Notes: generated from the sequence alone by a model not told the origin. Shown: positions 8,541-17,411, numbered from the stretch's first letter. The stretch is 64,000 nt of DNA from Halonotius sp046719765 (GCF_046719765.1 NZ_JABEBY010000015.1:22507-86506), one strand, 5' to 3'. Made by a program: numbers and translations.

Positions 8541-9263
8541 TTAGGAAGAGGGAGACCCATCCGGATCAGCGTAGGCGTCGACTGTTTGTTCATACCCCAA
8601 CAGCGCGGCGTTGTACGTCGTTTCGAGATCGGCGATCGGCGACTCGCTGGCGTCGATCCGGAGATCGTTGTAGAACCGGCGGTCGTCGGTTGCTTCGGTC
8701 GTCACAACCCGAACCGCCGCGCTACCGACCGTGAGCGGCCCATCGCTGTCAGCGTCGCCACCGCGGCGGCTGTCGATGCCGACCCCGCTTGCCGCCGTCA
8801 GCGCGTCGATCAACCGCTCGGCCAGCGGGTCGTCGCCGAAGGCAGCCCCGGTGTATCGATCGGCGATCGCATCAAGAGCCGCCTCGCTCGGCAGGTGCGT
8901 GCCGGCGACAGTGTAGTGATCACCATCGCGGTCGGCGGCCGCCACGCAGTCGCGGCCGGTGGCGGTCACACTCGACGACCGGCCGACACCGTGGAGCTGT
9001 CGGCCGCGCCGCACCGACACGTCCGCAGCACCGAGCAGCACCTCGACCGCGTCGTCGATCGCAACGCCGTCAGCAAGATAGCGAGTCAGGCGGTCGCCGA
9101 GGGTGTCGTCGATGTGGCCGCCCACCGCGGCCGCACCGTCGGCGGAGACGACCGGCGCGAGCGCGCCGATCCCCGGCACCGCGGCCGCGGCGGCGACGCC
9201 AAACCGGAGGTGGCGGTTGCCATCGACTTGGTAGGGCTCCCGCACGCAGAGACTAACGGTCAT
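8541..9263 (-). CDS. DUF1028 family protein
   Basis: 240 residues. It has the Ntn-hydrolase-like layout of DUF1028: a start of strands reading LRFGVAAAAAVPGIGALAPVV, then ADGAAAVGG, a VLLGAADVSVRRGRQLHGVG segment, DCVAAADRDGDHYTVAGTHLPS, and GIDSRRGGDADSDGPL. The family is described as putative amidases acting on ureido or peptide bonds, but the substrate here is unknown. Start ATG at 9263. It lies divergent from sepF with a 110-base shared upstream region. Confidence 0.82.
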   Translation of the reverse strand: MTVSLCVREPYQVDGNRHLRFGVAAAAAVPGIGALAPVVSADGAAAVGGHIDDTLGDRLTRYLADGVAIDDAVEVLLGAADVSVRRGRQLHGVGRSSSVTATGRDCVAAADRDGDHYTVAGTHLPSEAALDAIADRYTGAAFGDDPLAERLIDALTAASGVGIDSRRGGDADSDGPLTVGSAAVRVVTTEATDDRRFYNDLRIDASESPIADLETTYNAALLGYEQTVDAYADPDGSPSS

Positions 9264-9373
9264 ACCGGTGGCTCGGGCTACAGCGACAAAACCCCACAGA
9301 TCGGGGATTTTCGTGAGCTGTCAGGGGCCTGTCTGACGTAAGAACTATTGTTGAACGCCGGCTCCGGTACCCT

Positions 9374-9724
9374 ATGGGTATCATGAGTAAGATCCTCGGT
9401 AGCGACAACGGGCAGTCGGCGTCGGAGTACGTCGAACTCGATATGAGCGATGTCTCAGGGGCTGCCGAGAGCGCGGGGATGTCCGTTCGGATCGCCGAGA
9501 TCAGCGACAAACACGACGTGATCGATATCAAAGACGCCATCTACGACGGCGACCTCGTGCTTGCGGATATCACCCGCCACAGCACGAGTGACCGGACGAT
9601 CGAACACATCATCGACGAGCTCCGACAGGTCACCCGCGAGGTTGACGGCGACATCGTCCAGAAGGGTGACGACCAGCTGATCGTCACGCCGACCGGGATC
9701 GGGATCGACCGCGAAAAGCTGTAG
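9374..9724 (+). CDS. sepF: Archaeal SepF cell-division protein
   Basis: 116 residues. The N-terminal MGIMSKILG is the short amphipathic membrane-binding helix typical of archaeal SepF; after an acidic linker the SepF domain follows (residues about 35-112: VRIAEISDKHDVIDIKDAIYDGDLVLADI ... IIDELRQVTREVDGDIVQKGDDQLIVTPTGIGIDRE). Family knowledge: SepF anchors FtsZ2/FtsZ1 rings to the membrane in archaea lacking FtsA. Start ATG at 9374, with a TATA-like AACTATTG about 30 bases upstream. It converges with the PrsW gene with one base between. Confidence 0.93.
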   Translation: MGIMSKILGSDNGQSASEYVELDMSDVSGAAESAGMSVRIAEISDKHDVIDIKDAIYDGDLVLADITRHSTSDRTIEHIIDELRQVTREVDGDIVQKGDDQLIVTPTGIGIDREKL

Positions 9725-9725
9725 G

Positions 9726-10721
9726 TTACTGTTCGACCGCCGTGGCAGCCTCCGCGCCGTTTGTCTCCCGGTAGTGCCGCCGGTATCGCCATAGCTTCCG
9801 CAGCAGGAACAGCCCGAAGATGCTGTCGAAGATGATGACGTAGACCAGAAACCCACCGAGCCCCGGGAGGCCGGTGATCGAGGTAACGACGTAGGAGCCG
9901 ATGCTTACCGTCGAGTTGTAGGTCGCGTGAATCACGGCCGCAAGCAGCAGCCCCTTGACGACGATCGGCCCCTTGTTTGCGGGATTGAATTTTGCTAATC
10001 CGAGATAGTAGCCCGCGATCGAGGAGTAGATCACGTGGCCCGGCCCCGCGAGCGCGCGCACCGCGGTGATATCACCGCCGGCGGCGACCGCGCTCAATCC
10101 GATCGTCAGTTCGGCCAACTCGCCGGTTTCGGAGAGCTGCCGGAGGATGTACAGCGCGTTTTCGATCGTCGCAAAGCCGAGGCCGGCGACCGCGCCGTAC
10201 ACCGCCCCGTCGATGACGGCGTCGAACCGACGGTCGGTGTAGGCGTACAGCCGCACCGCAAGCAGCTTGACCGTTTCCTCGCCGGGGCCAACAATCAGGA
10301 AGAAAAACAGTGGCATCCCTAACACCCCAAGCGGCTCGAAGAACCGTCGGGCCGTCGAGTTGAACACGGCCGCAAACGTCGCAAACAGAATCGAGAGCAG
10401 AAACGTCGTCACCAGCAACGATAGCGGCTCGGCGTCGGTCACGTCCGATCGGTACACATAGAGGGTCAACCCGGCGGCCGGCACCACCGACAGCAGCGTC
10501 AACATGCCGACGGCGGGATCGCTAAGCGCGGCCAGCCCACCGATCCCGGCGAGGATGCCGAGCGCAAGGAGGACGACGATCCATTTTGCCGCCCGCGTCA
10601 GCAGCCAGTAGAGGGCGACCGCCGCCCCGTCGATCGAGGTGCGCTCCTCCCAGGAGGCGATCTCATAGAGATCCCGTGACTCCTCGGCGGCGGCCGCCAC
10701 GGGCTCTTCTGTGTCGTCCAT
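9726..10721 (-). CDS. PrsW-like intramembrane metalloprotease
   Basis: 331 residues with about nine membrane helices after a 35-residue acidic cytoplasmic start. PrsW/CAAX-type motifs are present: GPGEETVKLLAV (EExxK), GAVAGLGFATIENALY, AGPGHVIYSSIAGYYLG and VIHATYNS, which supply the conserved Glu, His and Asn/Glu residues. Family knowledge: PrsW cleaves membrane anti-sigma factors in Bacillus, but archaeal targets are unknown. ATG at 10721; a single gene with its own upstream region. Confidence 0.88.
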   Translation of the reverse strand: MDDTEEPVAAAAEESRDLYEIASWEERTSIDGAAVALYWLLTRAAKWIVVLLALGILAGIGGLAALSDPAVGMLTLLSVVPAAGLTLYVYRSDVTDAEPLSLLVTTFLLSILFATFAAVFNSTARRFFEPLGVLGMPLFFFLIVGPGEETVKLLAVRLYAYTDRRFDAVIDGAVYGAVAGLGFATIENALYILRQLSETGELAELTIGLSAVAAGGDITAVRALAGPGHVIYSSIAGYYLGLAKFNPANKGPIVVKGLLLAAVIHATYNSTVSIGSYVVTSITGLPGLGGFLVYVIIFDSIFGLFLLRKLWRYRRHYRETNGAEAATAVEQ

Positions 10722-10802
10722 ACGGTGTATGGGTGGTGTGGTCGTAAGGATGCCTCGGTTGGCACAGTGCTTGCTGGCAGTCGGTGGTGGAACGCCGGCA
10801 GG

Positions 10803-11651
10803 TCAGATGTCGTGAACCCCGGTATCGGTGATCAGCGTATCGATGAGTTCGACCGGTGTCGCATCATAGGCCGGGTTCTCGATGGTGATCCCCTCGACGG
10901 GTTCAAGCATCACCTCCGAGGGATCCCGGTACTGATTTTCAAACACGAACCCCTCCTCGATCACCTTCGCGCCGGAGCCGACGGCGACGACCGGCACATC
11001 CAGTTGGTTCGCTGTCGCCGCCAGCGGGAAGGTGCCAACCCGGTTGTACAGCGTGTCGTCGACAATGCAGTCCAACCCGATGATGACGCGGTCACACTCC
11101 GCGAGATAGTGGCCCATCGCGTTGTCGACGATCAGGTGTGGCTCAACCCGATCGATCGCCGACAGCATCCGCGCGGTGCCACGGCCGATATATCGGGGCC
11201 GGGCCTCCATCACGTAGGCATCGAGATAGTGGCCCTCCTGGGCGGCGGTTTCGACCGCAGCCAGCGCGGTCGAGGAGAAATCGTGTGTCATGAACGTCTC
11301 ACCGTCTTCGAAGGTGTCGGCGGCATGCTCGGCGGCCCGGCGTTTGCCGGTTTCGATGTCGTCGACGACGCGGTCGATCGTCTCGCGGGTGAGCTCCTTG
11401 GCGTCGGCGACGGTGTCGGTGACATCGACAACCGAGCGTTCGACCGCCCGCACCGCGTTGTGGAGGGAGGCATGCGAGGGGTTGGCCCGCCGGAGCGCGC
11501 CGGCGTTGCGCTGGAGGTCGAGTTCGAACTCGTCGACGGAGGCGTACTCGCGGTCGAGCAGCTCCGACAGCGCTTCGGTCGCCTTGATGGCGATTGTCGA
11601 GGAGCTGTGGGAGTGCATCCCCTGAATCTCCTCGACGGTCTCATTAATCAT
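10803..11651 (-). CDS. eIF2B alpha/ribose-1,5-bisphosphate-isomerase-like protein
   Basis: 282 residues with the eIF2B-alpha/MtnA/R15P-isomerase fold: an N-terminal helical region (MINETVEEIQGMHSHSSSTIAIKATEAL), then a Rossmann-like half with FMTHDFSSTALAAVETA, YVMEARPRYIGRGTARML, VIIGLDCIVDDTLYNRVGTFPLA and PVVAVGSGAKV. The conserved Cys/Asp pair of the isomerases appears as GLDCIVDD, with the Cys displaced from its usual place, so the sugar-phosphate activity is uncertain. ATG at 11651. The role could be in nucleotide salvage or be regulatory. Confidence 0.8.
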   Translation of the reverse strand: MINETVEEIQGMHSHSSSTIAIKATEALSELLDREYASVDEFELDLQRNAGALRRANPSHASLHNAVRAVERSVVDVTDTVADAKELTRETIDRVVDDIETGKRRAAEHAADTFEDGETFMTHDFSSTALAAVETAAQEGHYLDAYVMEARPRYIGRGTARMLSAIDRVEPHLIVDNAMGHYLAECDRVIIGLDCIVDDTLYNRVGTFPLAATANQLDVPVVAVGSGAKVIEEGFVFENQYRDPSEVMLEPVEGITIENPAYDATPVELIDTLITDTGVHDI

Positions 11652-11743
11652 ACCTCAACGTATTTCCCTCGGGCAAAATGTGTTGCGGGCGCGGGTCGAC
11701 CACCGGAGACGATGCCACACAGCGGCGCGATCGGCGTCGACGC

Positions 11744-13585
11744 TCAGTAGCTCCGGGTTTTCGGCTCGTAGGTCTTCTCTTCGCCCTCAAGGATGACCGG
11801 CCGGTACCACAGCTCCGGGGAGCCATCGTTCCACGACAGCAGCGTGTGTTTCAGCCACTCGTCGTCCTTGCGCTCCTGGTGTTCGGCCCGCCAGTGAGCC
11901 CCGCGGAACTCATCGCGGGCGAGCGCGCCGACGGTGATCGCCTCGGCAAGATCCAACAGGTTTCGGGTCTCGATCGTCTGCAACAGATCGGTGTTGAACG
12001 TCTGGGAGGGATCGGAGACAGCCACGTTCTCGTACTCCTCTCGTGCCTGGCGGATCTCTCGGAGTGCCTCTTTCAGCCCATCTTCCTCGCGGAAGACGTT
12101 GACCTTCGCGGTCATCGTCTCTTGAACGTCGGCCCGCACCTCCGAGTGGTGGATCCCGTCGCTGTTCAGCAGCTCATCGATTCGCTGGCGCGCCTGTTCG
12201 ACGGTAGTGTCAAGGACGGAGTCGGCGTCAGCCGAACCGCCTGCGGCGACAGCTCCGCCGTCGGCAACGGCGTCGCCGAGTGAGCCGGGCTCGCCGAGCT
12301 TGACTGGGCTGTCGACGGTCGCGCGCTCGAACTCACCGCGTTGGCCGGTCTCGATTTCAGCGGGCTCCATCTCCTTGCCGGCAGCGTGGTAGCCCGCGCG
12401 CTTGCCGAAGACGATGAGCTCGGGGAGGGCGTTGCCGCCGAGGCGGTTCGCGCCGTGAACGGAGGCGCAGGCACATTCGCCGGCGGCGTAGAGGCCGCCG
12501 ACGCAGGTCTCGCCGTTCTCGTCGGTCTCGATGCCGCCCATGGCGTAATGTTGGCCGGGTTTGACCGGCATCGGCTCTTCGAGGCCATCCGCGCCCTCGA
12601 AGTCCTCCGCGAGATGGAGGATGTTTTCGAGGCGGTCGAGGATGCGCTCCTCGCCGAGATGGCGCATGTCGAGGTGGACGTACTCGTCTTCGATGCCGCG
12701 GCCCTCGTTGACCTCGGTGAGTTCAGCGCGGGAAACCACGTCACGGGAGGCGAGTTCGCCGTCGTTGTTGGCGTAGCCGTGTTCGAACATGAACCGCTCG
12801 CCCTCGTTGTTATACAGTATTCCGCCTTCGCCACGAACGCCCTCGGAGATGAGGACGCCAGTCGACGGGAGAGTGGTGGGGTGGAACTGGATGAACTCCA
12901 TGTCCTCCAGCGGGACGCCGGCGCGGTAGGCCATCGCTTGGCCGTCGCCGGTACAGGAAACCGCGTTGGTCGTGTGGTCGAACGCTTGGCCCGGGCCGCC
13001 GGTCGCAAGGATGACGCCATCGCGGGCCTTGAAGCCCGAGACTTCGCCGGTCGCCACGTCGTAGCCGACGACACCGTGGCAGTGGCGATCCTCCGGGCGT
13101 TCCTCGTCGGTGACCGCGAGGTCGAGAACGTGCCACTCGTCGTAGACCTCGATGCCCCGCTTGACGACCTGCTCGTACATCGTATGCAGCAGGTGGTGGC
13201 CGGTTTCGGCACCGGCGTAGGTTGTCCGGGGGAACGACAGCCCACCGAAGGGTCGCTGGGAGACGCGGCCATCGTCCTCACGGGAGAAGGCCATCCCCCA
13301 GTGTTCGAGCTGAATGACCTCGTAGGGGCTGTTCTGACAGAGCGTCTCGATCGCGGGGGCGTCGCCCAGATAATCGGAGCCCTTCATCGTGTCGTAGGCG
13401 TGATCCTCCCAGGAGTCGGCATCCCGGAGGGCGGCGTTGATTCCGCCTTCGGCCGCGCCCGTGTGGCTCCGCACCGGGTGGAGTTTCGAGACGATAGCGA
13501 CATCCGCACCGGCCTCGTCGGCGGCGATTGCAGCCCGGAGTCCGGCCCCGCCCGCGCCGACGACGACGACATCGTGTTCGTACAT
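11744..13585 (-). CDS. sdhA: Succinate dehydrogenase flavoprotein subunit
   Basis: 613 residues, the normal size. The N-terminal FAD-binding GAGGAGLRAA is followed by the covalent-flavin His segment SHTGAAEGGINAAL, QFHPTTLPSTGVLISEGVRGEGG with catalytic residues, and CACASVHGANRLGGNAL. The C-terminal helical domain carries MQETMTAKV-like and REEYENVAV segments. It oxidises succinate to fumarate in the TCA cycle and passes electrons to SdhB, on the cytoplasmic face of the membrane. It is transcribed in the same direction as sdhC-D-B but separated from sdhB by 765 bases, which is odd for this operon. ATG at 13585. Confidence 0.97.
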   Translation of the reverse strand: MYEHDVVVVGAGGAGLRAAIAADEAGADVAIVSKLHPVRSHTGAAEGGINAALRDADSWEDHAYDTMKGSDYLGDAPAIETLCQNSPYEVIQLEHWGMAFSREDDGRVSQRPFGGLSFPRTTYAGAETGHHLLHTMYEQVVKRGIEVYDEWHVLDLAVTDEERPEDRHCHGVVGYDVATGEVSGFKARDGVILATGGPGQAFDHTTNAVSCTGDGQAMAYRAGVPLEDMEFIQFHPTTLPSTGVLISEGVRGEGGILYNNEGERFMFEHGYANNDGELASRDVVSRAELTEVNEGRGIEDEYVHLDMRHLGEERILDRLENILHLAEDFEGADGLEEPMPVKPGQHYAMGGIETDENGETCVGGLYAAGECACASVHGANRLGGNALPELIVFGKRAGYHAAGKEMEPAEIETGQRGEFERATVDSPVKLGEPGSLGDAVADGGAVAAGGSADADSVLDTTVEQARQRIDELLNSDGIHHSEVRADVQETMTAKVNVFREEDGLKEALREIRQAREEYENVAVSDPSQTFNTDLLQTIETRNLLDLAEAITVGALARDEFRGAHWRAEHQERKDDEWLKHTLLSWNDGSPELWYRPVILEGEEKTYEPKTRSY

Positions 13586-14350
13586 AGTTGAGTAGTGTTG
13601 GGTTTGTGCTCGTGAGCGTTACCAGCAGTCTCGGGAGCACGGGCTCGGCTGCGGCCGTCTCGTCGAGCCAGCCCCGACTGTCGGCGGCCGAGCGATGGTG
13701 CTCCCAACCATAGCTATGCCAACGGGAGGCACGGAGTAAAACATTCGGATTCGACGGGCCACCGCCGCGCTAACCCCGACTGCTGAGCGCGCTGGCGGAG
13801 CCATCCAAGGGCAGCGAAGAGACCACCTACATCATGGTAGAATACACTGCGAAAGAATAAATATTTTACACAGAAGCGATAACTATTGCTGCTATTACAC
13901 TATTTGACTAATACGTTGCAGAATCTTTTAGTAGCTTTCGACGCGTTAACCAACTGGTCGTGTGCCACCCGCCACGGCCACGCCCGAGACCGTTCATTGT
14001 ACCGACTCCCCTTGGCGGGTCGACCCACATCCACCGCCGTCCCGCCTTTCGAAGCAGCAGTCCGATGGTAAGGCGTTCTGCCGCTCACCGTGAGATGATC
14101 GGTCGCCGGTCAGTCACTACTCAATGTCCATGAGGTGCCACCAGCAACCAGTTTACGAACCGGGTTGCGACAACGTTTAGCCCATCGCGGACAGTTGAAC
14201 AAGCGGTCGCTTGCATTCGCAGCGGCCGGCCGACAGGATTCATTGTACCACTCGGCGGCGGTTCAGCCGGCAATCCCCGGCGGTGCCGCCGTCGTTCGGC
14301 TCACAGACCACCAGCAGTGCGCATAGATGGTGTAAAACGGTCGCCAGTGT
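13586..14350. other. 765-base non-coding gap inside the sdh cluster
   Basis: No convincing gene lies between sdhB and sdhA. The part 13830-13930 is strongly A/T-rich, unlike the rest. Two stretches, 13914-14003 and 14163-14249, look alike: both carry GTTGC, a TTTAG, a GTT-A-CAA-GGTCG block and end in TTCATTGTACC. They could be an old degenerate duplication. Short frames on both strands (about 60 codons) show no family and look random. It could hold an sdhA promoter, a non-coding RNA, or the scar of a lost mobile element. Confidence 0.5.
13914..14249. repeat. Pair of degenerate direct repeats (about 90 bases each)
   Basis: Copy one is 13914-14003 and copy two 14163-14249, offset by about 246-249 bases. 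By eye roughly two thirds of the aligned positions agree, with an exact shared TTCATTGTACC at the end of each. I have not been able to align them by computer, so chance similarity is possible. Confidence 0.35.
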
Positions 14351-15241
14351 CTACCAGAACTTCAGATTCTTCTTGACGGCTTCGCGTTTCAGCTCCTGGA
14401 TGTGCTCGGTCAGCGGGATATCCTTCGGGCAGACGTTCGTACAGGAGAACTGGGTCTGACACCGCCAGACGCCGTGTTCCTGTTCGATCGTTTCGAGGCG
14501 ATCCTGCGTCTTCTGGTCGCCCTCGCGGTCGTCCATCGCAAACCGGTAGGCCTTGTTGAGCGCGGCCGGGCCGAGATACTCGTTGTCACCGGCGGCGATG
14601 TTACACGAGGAGAAACACGCCCCACACCAGATACACCGCGTCGACATCTTGACCTTCTCGCGGTTTTCGCGTGACTGTCGCTGTTCCTCAAGCTCGCCGT
14701 CCGGTGTCTCGTCGGGATCGAAGTAGGGATCGACCGCCTCCATCTCCTCGTAGAAGTGATCCATGTCGACGACGAGATCCTTGACAACATCCTGATGCGG
14801 CAGGGGTTCGATCCGGATCGGCTCCTCTAGCTCCGAGATCTGGGTCTTGCAGCCGAGTCGCTGCTGGCCGTTGATGAAGAAAGCATCCGAGCCACAGACC
14901 GCCTGCCGACAGGAGTGCCGGAAGGTGAGTGAGGGATCGAACTGATCGCGGGCGTAGATCACGGCATCGAGGACGGTCATCCCCTTCGTGAAGGGGACGT
15001 GGAACGTGTCGAACCGCGGCTCCTGTTTCTCCTCGACCTCGGGATCGTAGCGGAAGACCCTGATCTCCCGTGTGTCGTCGGCACCGTCGGGTTCGTGTTC
15101 GGTCTCGGTGGTCTGGGTGCCGACATCTCGGCGCGGCCCAGCAGCGTGGTCGTGGTCGTGCTCCGACTCGGTTTCGGCCGGCTCCGTCGACTGTTCGGCG
15201 GCCGATTCCTCGGATTGCTGTTGTGGTGGGTGTGTGCTCAT
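14351..15241 (-). CDS. sdhB: Succinate dehydrogenase iron-sulfur subunit
   Basis: 296 residues from the ATG at 15241, one base after the sdhD stop; a longer frame upstream overlaps sdhD and is not used. Residues 1-55 form a His/Glu/Asp-rich acidic extension not found in bacterial SdhB. The 2Fe-2S site is Cys111, Cys116, Asp119 and Cys131 (the Asp ligand also occurs in E. coli SdhB). The C-terminal part has CIWCGACFSSCN and CQTQFSCTNVCPKD for the 4Fe-4S and 3Fe-4S clusters. It relays electrons from SdhA to the membrane quinone site. Confidence 0.96.
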   Translation of the reverse strand: MSTHPPQQQSEESAAEQSTEPAETESEHDHDHAAGPRRDVGTQTTETEHEPDGADDTREIRVFRYDPEVEEKQEPRFDTFHVPFTKGMTVLDAVIYARDQFDPSLTFRHSCRQAVCGSDAFFINGQQRLGCKTQISELEEPIRIEPLPHQDVVKDLVVDMDHFYEEMEAVDPYFDPDETPDGELEEQRQSRENREKVKMSTRCIWCGACFSSCNIAAGDNEYLGPAALNKAYRFAMDDREGDQKTQDRLETIEQEHGVWRCQTQFSCTNVCPKDIPLTEHIQELKREAVKKNLKFW

Positions 15242-15242
15242 G

Positions 15243-15614
15243 TTAGAAGACCCCGATGCCTGCCCAGGCGTTTGCGGTGCGAATCCCCTGAACGAGGAGG
15301 ATCCCGCTGGCAACGACGAGTGTCCATTTGACCACTTGGCGTTTCGTCCCTGTCAACCCTTGGTTGATGAGAGCGTTGTAAACCCCGTTGACGCCGTGGA
15401 ACGTCGCCGTGATCAGGAACAACACCATCAGCGAGTAGTACGTCCAGGTCTCCATCCGCGATTGGCTCAGCGCGAACGTCACCTCGTCGGCGTGGTAGAC
15501 GAAATGCAGCAGGAAGAAATGGAAGGCAAGCACCACGACGAGAAACGCTGCCGTAATGCGCTGCCAGAGCCAGAGTCGCCCGCCCTCAGTGAACGAGGAG
15601 TAGTGTTCGGCCAT
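15243..15614 (-). CDS. sdhD: Succinate dehydrogenase membrane anchor subunit D
   Basis: 123 residues with three membrane helices (about residues 18-40, 55-78 and 95-118). A conserved FHGVNGVYN segment after the second helix and LWLWQRITA near the start match haloarchaeal SdhD. Together with SdhC it forms the membrane anchor and quinone pocket. It lies two bases downstream of sdhC and one base upstream of sdhB, clear operon spacing. ATG at 15614. Confidence 0.9.
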   Translation of the reverse strand: MAEHYSSFTEGGRLWLWQRITAAFLVVVLAFHFFLLHFVYHADEVTFALSQSRMETWTYYSLMVLFLITATFHGVNGVYNALINQGLTGTKRQVVKWTLVVASGILLVQGIRTANAWAGIGVF

Positions 15615-15616
15615 CG

Positions 15617-16009
15617 TTAGAACGCCCCCGCGATGAACGTCGGCACCGAAGCGACCGTGATCGCGCCCGTCAGGATCACCGACGCATAGAAGCTCTTGTC
15701 CTGTGATTCGAGTCCGACCCCAAGATCGACCAACAGCAGCCGCAGGCCGTTGAGGATGTGGAAGACGGCGACCGCCAGCAGCCCGACCTCAAGGATGCGA
15801 ACGAGCAACAACCCTTCGAGCGTGACGATCGTATTTGTGTACATCTCCGCGCCCTCCATGGCGGTGCTGAGGACGGCGATGTGGGTGAAGAGATACCCCA
15901 CGAGCACCCAGCCGGTGAACTTGTGGAAGATCCATGCCCACATCCCGGCGGAGAACTCCCGCCACCGGCCGAAGCTCTCGATTGTGCCGCGATTGTACGA
16001 CTGACTCAT
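15617..16009 (-). CDS. sdhC: Succinate dehydrogenase cytochrome b-type subunit C
   Basis: 130 residues from the ATG at 16009 (an upstream in-frame start at 16069 gives a tail with no family character). Three membrane helices; FHKFTGWVLVGYLFTHIAVLS in helix one and VAVFHILNGLRLLLVDLG after helix two provide the conserved His residues for heme b. It is the first gene of the sdh transcript. The gene upstream (16158) is divergent, and the 148 bases between them must hold both promoters. Confidence 0.92.
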   Translation of the reverse strand: MSQSYNRGTIESFGRWREFSAGMWAWIFHKFTGWVLVGYLFTHIAVLSTAMEGAEMYTNTIVTLEGLLLVRILEVGLLAVAVFHILNGLRLLLVDLGVGLESQDKSFYASVILTGAITVASVPTFIAGAF

Positions 16010-16123
16010 ATCGTGTGTGGGTGCGTCCCGCGCTGGTATAGAAGTTACGTCGTCGACTGTTCGGAGCACAGATCATATCAGTTACACCGGTGAAGCGCTA
16101 CCCGGCGATCTGTTGGTGAACGA

Positions 16124-16134
16124 AGTTTTATACT
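16124..16134 (+). promoter_or_regulatory. TATA box of the toxin-antitoxin-like pair
   Basis: GTTTTATACTG lies about 25-30 bases before the ATG at 16158, the spacing of a leaderless haloarchaeal transcript. There is no similarly clear box for sdhC on the other strand. Confidence 0.5.
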
Positions 16135-16157
16135 GCTGGCTGGGCTAAAACTGAGCA

Positions 16158-16307
16158 ATGAGTCTGCAACCTGCCGATGACGACACTGAAACGGGATCAG
16201 AAGAAGATGACCCCGTCATCCCGGCGGGTGTGCTCCGTGGTATTGAGGATATTTCCGATGAGAACACCGCGAGCAAAGCTGATCTCGAATCGATTCTAGA
16301 GTCCTAA
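16158..16307 (+). CDS. Small acidic antitoxin-like protein
   Basis: 49 residues (MSLQPADDDTETG ... PVIPAGVLRGIEDISDEN ... ASKADLESILES). The first half is a disordered acidic tail, the second a short helix with the pattern IPAGVLRGIEDI followed by TASKADLESIL, which I recognise from small haloarchaeal proteins that sit before RelE-like toxins. It is followed after 11 bases by the gene at 16319. Codons here are less GC-rich than in the sdh genes, suggesting recent transfer. Its antitoxin role is inference from size and position. Confidence 0.6.
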   Translation: MSLQPADDDTETGSEEDDPVIPAGVLRGIEDISDENTASKADLESILES

Positions 16308-16318
16308 CTGCGGTTCCC

Positions 16319-16762
16319 GTGAGCGAAATTCCACTAACCGACGAGGAGACTCGGGCCATTTTTGCGGGAGAAGCGGCGTCGAATCTGCGTTCGCTTGAGC
16401 AAAGTGAGCAAGAACAGATAATCAAGCGATTGTGTTCTATTCTCGAAAGCGACGCAAAACCAAGCTCGCTACGCTACGAGCGGATCGGACTGCTTGACAT
16501 CTACGCAGTCGGTGACCAGATCAGACTCTACACCAAAGTTGTCGACGAAATACCGCGTGGTGACGCCGAGTACCATCTCATCTACCTGTTCTATATCGAT
16601 GACGATCACGACTATAATCAAACTGATCTCGCCACATACAGTCCAGCAGCTGAGGCAAAACTACAGGAGGCAACATCGCTGGAAACAGTTCATGACGTGG
16701 AAGCGTATCTCAACAGGATGAATGCAGTAGATGCGGCCGATCTGCGTGACCTGCTCGACTGA
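16319..16762 (+). CDS. RelE/ParE-like toxin candidate
   Basis: 147 residues starting at GTG. The core RYERIGLLDIYAVGDQIRLYTKVVDEIPRGDAEYHLIYLFYIDDDHDY has alternating strands and Arg/Tyr/His residues that suggest a RelE-superfamily mRNA interferase, preceded by helices (EAASNLRSLEQSEQEQIIKRLCSIL). The C-terminus is helical (LEAYLNRM-like). I cannot identify catalytic residues with confidence. It is co-transcribed with the 49-residue gene upstream. It could instead be an uncharacterised accessory protein. Confidence 0.55.
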   Translation: MSEIPLTDEETRAIFAGEAASNLRSLEQSEQEQIIKRLCSILESDAKPSSLRYERIGLLDIYAVGDQIRLYTKVVDEIPRGDAEYHLIYLFYIDDDHDYNQTDLATYSPAAEAKLQEATSLETVHDVEAYLNRMNAVDAADLRDLLD

Positions 16763-16793
16763 GATCGGTGTCGCCGAGTACAAACTGCTGCTG

Positions 16794-17411
16794 TTAGTCG
16801 AGATGGTCAGTCTTGCCCGAAAATCCGAGCTCCCAGCCGTCAGCAACGCGGTCGATCCGGGTGAGCCCACAGAGTGGCGCGTCGACACCCTCGGTCGAGC
16901 CGACGAGACCGCGGACGACGCCGCCGATGGTGAGCCCGTGGCCGATCATGAGCACCCGACCCTCGTGGGCGTCGGCGATTCGGCGGGCGGTCTCGCCGGC
17001 GCGCGCTTCGGCCTCGTCGTGGGTTTCGGGGAATTCGGGGACAACAAAGGGTTCGTGGTCATCGCGGATCGGATCGAAGTAGTCCGCCAGCGTTTCGAAC
17101 GAGAGCGTGTCTGGCTCGCTGTCGAACCACTCACTGTTGCGGTGTTCGCCGAGGCCAGGTTCCAGCCAGCCTGTCCCACCGATCTCCCCACAGATCTCAG
17201 CGGTCGTCTGGACGGCCCGGAGAAACGGCGAACAGTAGATCGCCTCGAAATCGATGCCGGTGTCGGCGAAAAATCGGCCACATCGCCACGCCTGCCAGCG
17301 ACCAAGCTCGGTCAGCCCCGGATCGTGAACGCGGGCGGCGGTCAGCTCCCAGTCCGGATCGACCGTATCCTGCCGTTGCCCGTGCCGAACAACCCATACC
17401 GTATCGGTCAT
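16794..17411 (-). CDS. Histidine phosphatase family protein
   Basis: 205 residues from the ATG at 17411; a longer frame to 17546 lacks family character. The catalytic RHG is in VVRHGQRQDTV near the N-terminus; the second conserved His is in VLMIGHGLTIGGVVRGL. Additional pattern GLTELGRWQAWRCGRFF and YCSPFLRAVQTTAEIC are typical of the phosphoglycerate-mutase superfamily. It probably dephosphorylates small metabolites or proteins; no specific substrate is visible. It converges with the toxin-like gene. Confidence 0.88.
   Translation of the reverse strand: MTDTVWVVRHGQRQDTVDPDWELTAARVHDPGLTELGRWQAWRCGRFFADTGIDFEAIYCSPFLRAVQTTAEICGEIGGTGWLEPGLGEHRNSEWFDSEPDTLSFETLADYFDPIRDDHEPFVVPEFPETHDEAEARAGETARRIADAHEGRVLMIGHGLTIGGVVRGLVGSTEGVDAPLCGLTRIDRVADGWELGFSGKTDHLD

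Noticed and set aside
12341..13591. 416-codon plus-strand frame antisense to sdhA
   Set aside because: A composition shadow of sdhA with no domain.
13586..14350. tRNA or rRNA genes
   Set aside because: No T-loop GGTTCGAATC-like motif or acceptor pairing found there, and none elsewhere in the window.
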